From: Heligmosomoides polygyrus polygyrus
Taxonomy: Eukaryota; Nematoda; Chromadorea; Rhabditida; Heligmosomidae
Length of the DNA stretch: 64,000 nt
Reading direction: 5' to 3'
NCBI GenBank assembly: GCA_947396885.1
Contig: OX377206.1
Location: 49,087,631-49,151,630, forward strand
Shown here: positions 59,327-64,000 of the stretch, one piece after another
Numbering within the stretch: position 1 is the stretch's first letter
Layout of the letters: each line of letters begins with the position of its first letter
Position numbers and translations under genes: made by a program
Notes under the pieces: generated by a model
Seen by the model: the letters and a program-made list of their open reading frames with translations, nothing else
Told to the model about the DNA's origin: nothing
The model's database searches: none

Positions 59327-62300
59327 GAGGAAACATCACCAGATAGGTTGGGCTACGTTCCTAGCCTGGCCAGCCATACTCGAAGCCGAAATGCCTGGTG
59401 TTCCGCAGATCCAGCGTTAGGTGCCGGCGAAGCCGACGACTGACGCGGGGTGAGGAATTATTACCAGATAGGTTGGGCTACGTTCCTAGCGTGGCCAGAC
59501 ATACTCAAAGCCGGAATGCCTGGTGTGGTCCGCTCGCCCAGCGTTAGGTGCCGGCGAAGTCGACGACTGACGCTGGGTGAGGAATTATCTCCAGATAGGT
59601 TGGGCTACGTTCCTAGCGTGGCCAGACATACTCAAAGCCGGAATGACTGGTGTGGTCCGCAGGTTCAGCCTCAGGGAGCTGCGAAGCCAACGACTGAGGC
59701 TGGGTGAGAAAGGATCACCAGCTGGGTTGCGCTTCGTTCTAAGCGTGGCCAGCCATACCCTATTCCGGAATGCCTGGCCTAGCCCGCGACTCTCGTGGAG
59801 GAAGGACCAACAACTAGGTTGGGCTACGTTCCTAGCGTGGCCAGCCATACTCGAAGCCGGAATGCCTGGTGTGGTCCGCTCGCCCAGCGTTAGGTGCCGG
59901 CGAAGTCGACGACTGACGCTGGGTGAGGAATTATCACCAGATAGGTTGAGCTACGTTCCTAGCGTGGCCAGACATACTCAAAGCCGGAATGCCTGGTGTG
60001 GTCCGCTCGCCCAGCGTTAGGTGCCGGCGAAGTCGACGACTGACGCTGGGTGAGAAAGGATCACCAGCTGGGTTGCGCCTCGTTCTTAGCGTGGCCAGCC
60101 ATACCCTATTCCGGAATGCCTGGCCTAGCCCGCGACTCTCGTGGAGGAAGGACCAACAACTAGGTTGGGCTACGTTCCTAGCGTGGCCAGCCATACTCGA
60201 AGCCGGAATGCCTGGTGTGGTCTGCTCGTCCAGCGTTAGGTGCCGGCGAAGTCGACGACTGACGCTGGGTGAGGAATTATTACCAGATAGGTTGGGCTAC
60301 GTTCCTAGCGTGGCCAGTCATACTCGAAGCCGGAATGACTGGCGTGGTCTGCAGATCCAGCGTTAGATGCCGGCGAGGTCGACGACTGAGGCTGGGTGAG
60401 GAAGGATCACCAGCTGGGTTGCGCTTCGTTCTAAGCGTGGCCAGCCATACCCTATTCCGGAATGCCTGGCCTAGCCCGCGACTCTCGTGGAGCAAGGACC
60501 AACAACTAGGTTGGGCTACGTTCCTAGCCTGGCCAGCCATACTCGAAGCCGGAATGCCTGGTGTGGTCCGCTCGCCCAGCGTTAGGTGCCGGCGAAGTCG
60601 ACGACTGACGCTGGGTGAGGAATTATCACCAGATAGGTTGGGCTACGTTCCTAGCGTGGCCAGACATACTCAAAGCCGGAATGACTGGTGTGGTCCGCAG
60701 GTTCAGCCTCAGGGAGCTGCGAAGCCAACGACTGAGGCTGGGTGAGGAAGGATCACCAGCTGGGTTGCGCTTCGTTCTAAGCGTGGCCAGCCATACCCTA
60801 TTCCGGAATGCCTGGCCAAGCCCGCGACTCTCGTGGAGGAAGGACCAACAACTAGGTTGGGCTACGTTATTAGCCTGGCCAGCCATACTCAAAGCCGGAA
60901 TGACTGGTGTGGTCCGCAGGTTCAGCCTCAGGGAGCTGCGAAGCCAACGACTGAGGCTGGGTGAGGAAATATCACCAGATAGGTTGAGCTACGTACCTAG
61001 CCTGGCCAGCCATACTCGAAGCCGGAATGCCTGGTGTGGTCCGCTCGCCAGCGTTAGGTGCCGGCGAAGTCGACGACTGACGCTGGGTGAGAAAGGATCA
61101 CCAGCTGGGTTGCGCTTCGTTCTTAGCGTGGCCAGCCATACCCTATTCCGGAATGCCTGGCCTAGCCCGCGACTCTCGTGGAGGAAGGACCAACAACTAG
61201 GTTGGGCTACGTTCCTAGCGTGGCCAGCCATACTCGAAGCCGGAATGCCTGGTGTGGTCTGCTCGTCCAGCGTTAGGTGCCGGCGAAGTCGACGACTGAG
61301 GCTGGGTGAGGAAGGATCACCAGCTGGGTTGCGCTTCGTTCTAAGCGTGGCCAGCCATACCCTATTCCGGAATGCCTGGCCTAGCCCGCGACTCTCGTGG
61401 AGCAAGGACCAACAACTAGGTTGGGCTACGTTCCTAGCCTGGCCAGCCATACTCGAAGCCGGAATGCCTGGTGTGGTCCGCTCGCCCAGCGTTAGGTGCC
61501 GGCGAAGACGACGACTGAGGCTGGGTGAGGAAGGATCACCAGCTGGGTTGCGCTTCGTTCTAAGCGTGGCCAGCCATACCCTATTCCGGAATGCCTGGCC
61601 TAGCCCGCGACTCTCGTGGAGCAAGGACCAACAACTAGGTTGGGCTACGTTCCTAGCCTGGCCAGCCATACTCGAAGCCGGAATGCCTGGTGTGGTCCGC
61701 TCGCCCAGCGTTAGGTGCCGGCGAAGTCGACGACTGACGCTGGGTGAGGAATTATCACCAGATAGGTTGGGCTACGTTCCTAGCGTGGCCAGACATACTC
61801 AAAGCCGGAATGACTGATGCGGTCCGCAGGTTCAGCCTCAGGGAGCTGCGAAGCCAACGACTGAGGCTGGGTGAGGAAATATCACCAGATAGGTTGGGCT
61901 ACGTACCTAGCCTGGCCAGCCATACTCGAAGCCGGAATGCCTGGTGTGGTCCGCTCGCCAGCGTTAGGTGCCGGCGAAGTCGACGACTGACGCTGGGTGA
62001 GAAAGGATCACCAGCTGGGTTGCGCTTCGTTCTTAGCGTGGCCAGCCATACCCTATTCCGGAATGCCTGGCCTAGCCCGCGACTCTCGTGGAGGAAGGAC
62101 CAACAACTAGGTTGGGCTACGTTCCTAGCGTGGCCAGCCATACTCGAAGCCGGAATGCCTGGTGTGGTCTGCTCGTCCAGCGTTAGGTGCCGGCGAAGTC
62201 GACGACTGACGCTGGGTGAGGAATTATTACCAGATAGGTTGGGCTACGTTCCTAGCGTGGCCAGTCATACTCGAAGCCGGAATGACTGGCGTGGTCTGCA

Positions 62301-63255
62301 GGTCCAGCGTTAGATGCCGGCGAGGTCGACGACTGACGCTGGGTGAGGAAGGATCACCAGCTGGGTTGCGCTTCGTTCTAAGCGTGGCCAGCCATACCCT
62401 ATTCCGGAATGCCTGGTCAAGCCCGCGACTCTCGTGGAGGAAGGACCAACAACTAGGTTGGGCTACGTTCCTAGCCTGGCCAGCCATACTCAAAGCCAGA
62501 ATGACTGGTGTGGTCCGCAGGTTCAGCCTCAGGGAGCTGCGAAGCCAACGACTGAGGCTGGGTGAGGAAATATCACCAGATAGGTTGGGCTACGTTCCTA
62601 GCCTGGCCAGCCATACTCGAAGCCGGAATGCCTGGTGTGGTCCGCTCGCCCGGCGTTAGGTGCCGGCGAAGACGACGACTGAGGCTGGGTGAGGAAGGAT
62701 CACCAGCTGGGTTGCGCTTCGTTCTAAGCGTGGCCAGCCATACTCAAAGCCGGAATGCCTGGTGTGGTCCGCTCGCCCAGCGTTAGGTGCCGGCGAAGTC
62801 GACGACTGACGCTGGGTGAGAAAGGATCACCAGCTGGGTTGCGCTTCGTTCTTAGCGTGGCCAGCCATACCCTATTCCGGAATGCCTGGCCTAGCCCGCG
62901 ACTCTCGTGGAGGAAGGACCAACAACTAGGTTGGGCTACGTTCCTAGCGTGGCCAGCCATACTCGAAGCCGGAATGCCTGGTGTGGTCTGCTCGTCCAGC
63001 GTTAGGTGCCGGCGAAGTCGACGACTGAGGCTGGGTGAGGAAGGATCACCAGCTGGGTTGCGCTTCGTTCTAAGCGTGGCCAGCCATACCCTATTCCGGA
63101 ATGCCTGGCCTAGCCCGCGACTCTCGTGGAGGAAGGACCAACAACTAGGTTGGGCTACGTTCCTAGCCTGGCCAGCCATACTCAAAGCCGGAATGACTGG
63201 TGTGGTCCGCAGGTTCAGCCTCAGGGAGCTGCGAAGTCGACGACTGACGCTGGGT
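59327..63255 (+). repeat. Right-domain block R9 (2,800-bp duplication, copy 2, and trailing units)
   Basis: 11 L and 12 S, 4 bp of deletions. The part up to about 60.96 kb repeats R8. After that, tandem L units with gtggagcaagg (61,409 and 61,628) and the chimeric unit 62,691-62,817 follow. The last S tail before 63,255 joins the cagcctcag left arm to a ctgacgctg right arm. Confidence 0.88.
62691..62817 (+). repeat. Chimeric S unit (92-bp-monomer head, S tail)
   Basis: It begins ctgggttgcgcttcgttctaa and has the CENP-B-box-like 17-mer, then switches at ggccagccatact to the S sequence caaagccggaatg. It is 127 bp, so it is an S unit carrying the box without the rest of the 92-bp monomer. Confidence 0.85.
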
Positions 63256-64000
63256 GAGGAATTATTACAAGATAGGTTGGGCTACGTTCCTAGCGTGGCC
63301 AGACATACTCGAAGCCGGAATGCCTGGTGTGGTCCGCTCTTCCAGCATTAGGTGCCGGCGAAGTCGACGACTGACGCTGGGTGAGGAATTATTACCAGAT
63401 AGGTTGGGCTACGTTCCTAGCGTGGCCAGTCATACTCGAAGCCGGAATGACTGGCGTGGTCCGCAGGTCCAGCGTTAGGTGCCGGCGAGGTCGGCGACTG
63501 ACGCGGGGTGAGGAAGGATCATCAGCTAGGCTGGGCTACGTTCCTAGCCTGGCCAGCCATACTCAAAGCCGGAATGCCTGATGTGGTCCGCACTTCCAGC
63601 GTGAGGTGCCGGCGAAGCCGACGAGTGACGCGGGGTGGGGAATTATTACCAGATAGGTTGGGCTACGTTCCTAGCCTGGCCAGCCATACTCGAAGCCTGA
63701 ATGCCTGGTGTGGTCCGCTCGCCCAGCGTTAGGTGCCGGCGAAGTCGACGACTGACGCTGGGTGAGAAAGGATCACCAGCTGGGTTGCGCTTCGTTCTTA
63801 GCGTGGCCAGCCATACCCTATTCCGGAATGCCTGGCCTAGCCCGCGACTCTCGTGGAGGAAGGACCAACAACTAGGTTGGGCTACGTTCCTAGCGTTGCC
63901 AGCCATACTCGAAGCCGGAATGCCTGGTGTGGTCTGCTCGTCCAGCGTTAGGTGCCGGCGAAGTCGACGACTGACGCTGGGTGAGGAATTATTACCAGAT
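63256..64000 (+). repeat. Right-edge units with excess private mutations
   Basis: Four S units (63,256, 63,383, 63,510, 63,637), one L (63,764-63,982) and 18 bp of the next unit. Changes I saw rarely or nowhere else: attattacaag, ctcttccagcatt, ggtcggcgac, gcctgatgtgg, gcgtgaggtg, gacgagtgacg, aagcctgaatg and gcgttgccagcc. The left-domain marker catcagctagg reappears at 63,520 after a 28.6-kb absence. Confidence 0.88.

Larger units (their letters stand above)
1..64000 (+). repeat. Satellite DNA array filling the whole window (S = 127 bp, L = 219 bp)
   Basis: All units lie head to tail on one strand. I located every copy of the word ccaacaact (one per L, with a single-base variant at 20,081) from 219 to 63,865. 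All 143 intervals equal 219 plus a multiple of 127, minus small deletions I could see in the text. The number of S units between successive L units is 0 in 46 cases, 1 in 42, 2 in 18, 3 in 17 and 4 or more in 20. The total is 144 L + 255 S + partial S of 117 and 18 bp - 56 bp of deletions = 64,000. No unique sequence, gene or transposon interrupts the array. The family is unknown to me. A eukaryotic heterochromatic location is inferred from length, lack of genes and HOR organisation. Confidence 0.97.

Noticed and set aside
34984..63255. The large duplications as pure assembly artefacts
   Set aside because: Copies carry private differences (for example g near 35,128, the 1-bp deletion near 56,910 and the changes near 46,037-46,306), which argues for real copies, but copy number still cannot be proven without reads.
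1..64000. CRISPR array
   Set aside because: Units are 127/219 bp with no short constant repeat separated by unique spacers, and there are no cas genes; the whole unit is repeated.
1..64000. Ribosomal DNA spacer sub-repeats
   Set aside because: No 18S, 5.8S, 28S or 5S sequence is seen in 64 kb, far longer than spacer repeat blocks between rRNA genes.
1..64000. Transposon or its terminal repeats as the source of the array
   Set aside because: I see no transposase or reverse-transcriptase motifs, terminal inverted repeats bounding units, target-site duplications or poly(A) tails.
1..64000. Telomeric repeats or a chromosome end
   Set aside because: No TTAGGG, TTTAGGG or TTAGG tandem runs appear on either strand.

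Overview
The whole 64 kb window is one uninterrupted satellite-DNA array. I found no protein gene, RNA gene, transposon or unique spacer in it. The sequence tiles exactly with two repeat units, both head-to-tail on the same strand: a short unit S of 127 bp and a long unit L of 219 bp. Counting by hand gives 144 complete L units, 255 complete S units, a partial S at each end (117 and 18 bp) and 56 bp of small deletions inside units. These sum to exactly 64,000 bp, so no base is unexplained. L is an S-like unit preceded by a diverged 92-bp monomer that has lost about 35 bp, so L is a natural dimer (92 + 127).

A gene-free satellite this long, with higher-order repeats, indicates a eukaryote and a heterochromatic (centromeric, pericentromeric or subtelomeric) location. 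I do not recognise the satellite family and cannot name the species. The S unit is about 58% G+C with about 11 CpG per 127 bp, so CpG is not depleted.

Layout. (1) Left domain, 1 to about 34.98 kb: higher-order repeats (HORs) marked by a unit containing catcagctaggctggg. The fullest copies are 3,805 and 3,840 bp, followed by shortened derivatives of 3,197, 3,346, 2,272 and 1,891 bp, then a more scrambled stretch. (2) Right domain, about 34.98 to 63.26 kb: a different HOR family, marked by a 125-bp unit with a private 2-bp deletion (ten copies, none in the left domain) and by recent tandem duplications of 1,163, 1,762/1,889, 1,630 and 2,800 bp. (3) Right edge, 63.26 to 64 kb: the left-domain marker returns among units with an excess of private mutations.

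Open reading frames occur on both strands (up to 546 codons forward and 494 reverse), but they follow from the repeat arithmetic: 219 is divisible by 3 and 127 is not, so frames stay open only along runs of L. I do not call them genes. The most interesting sequence-level signals are a CENP-B-box-like motif in the 92-bp monomer, a perfect 10-bp palindrome in the same monomer, and a 9-bp dyad in every full monomer with one base pair swapped on both sides between subtypes.
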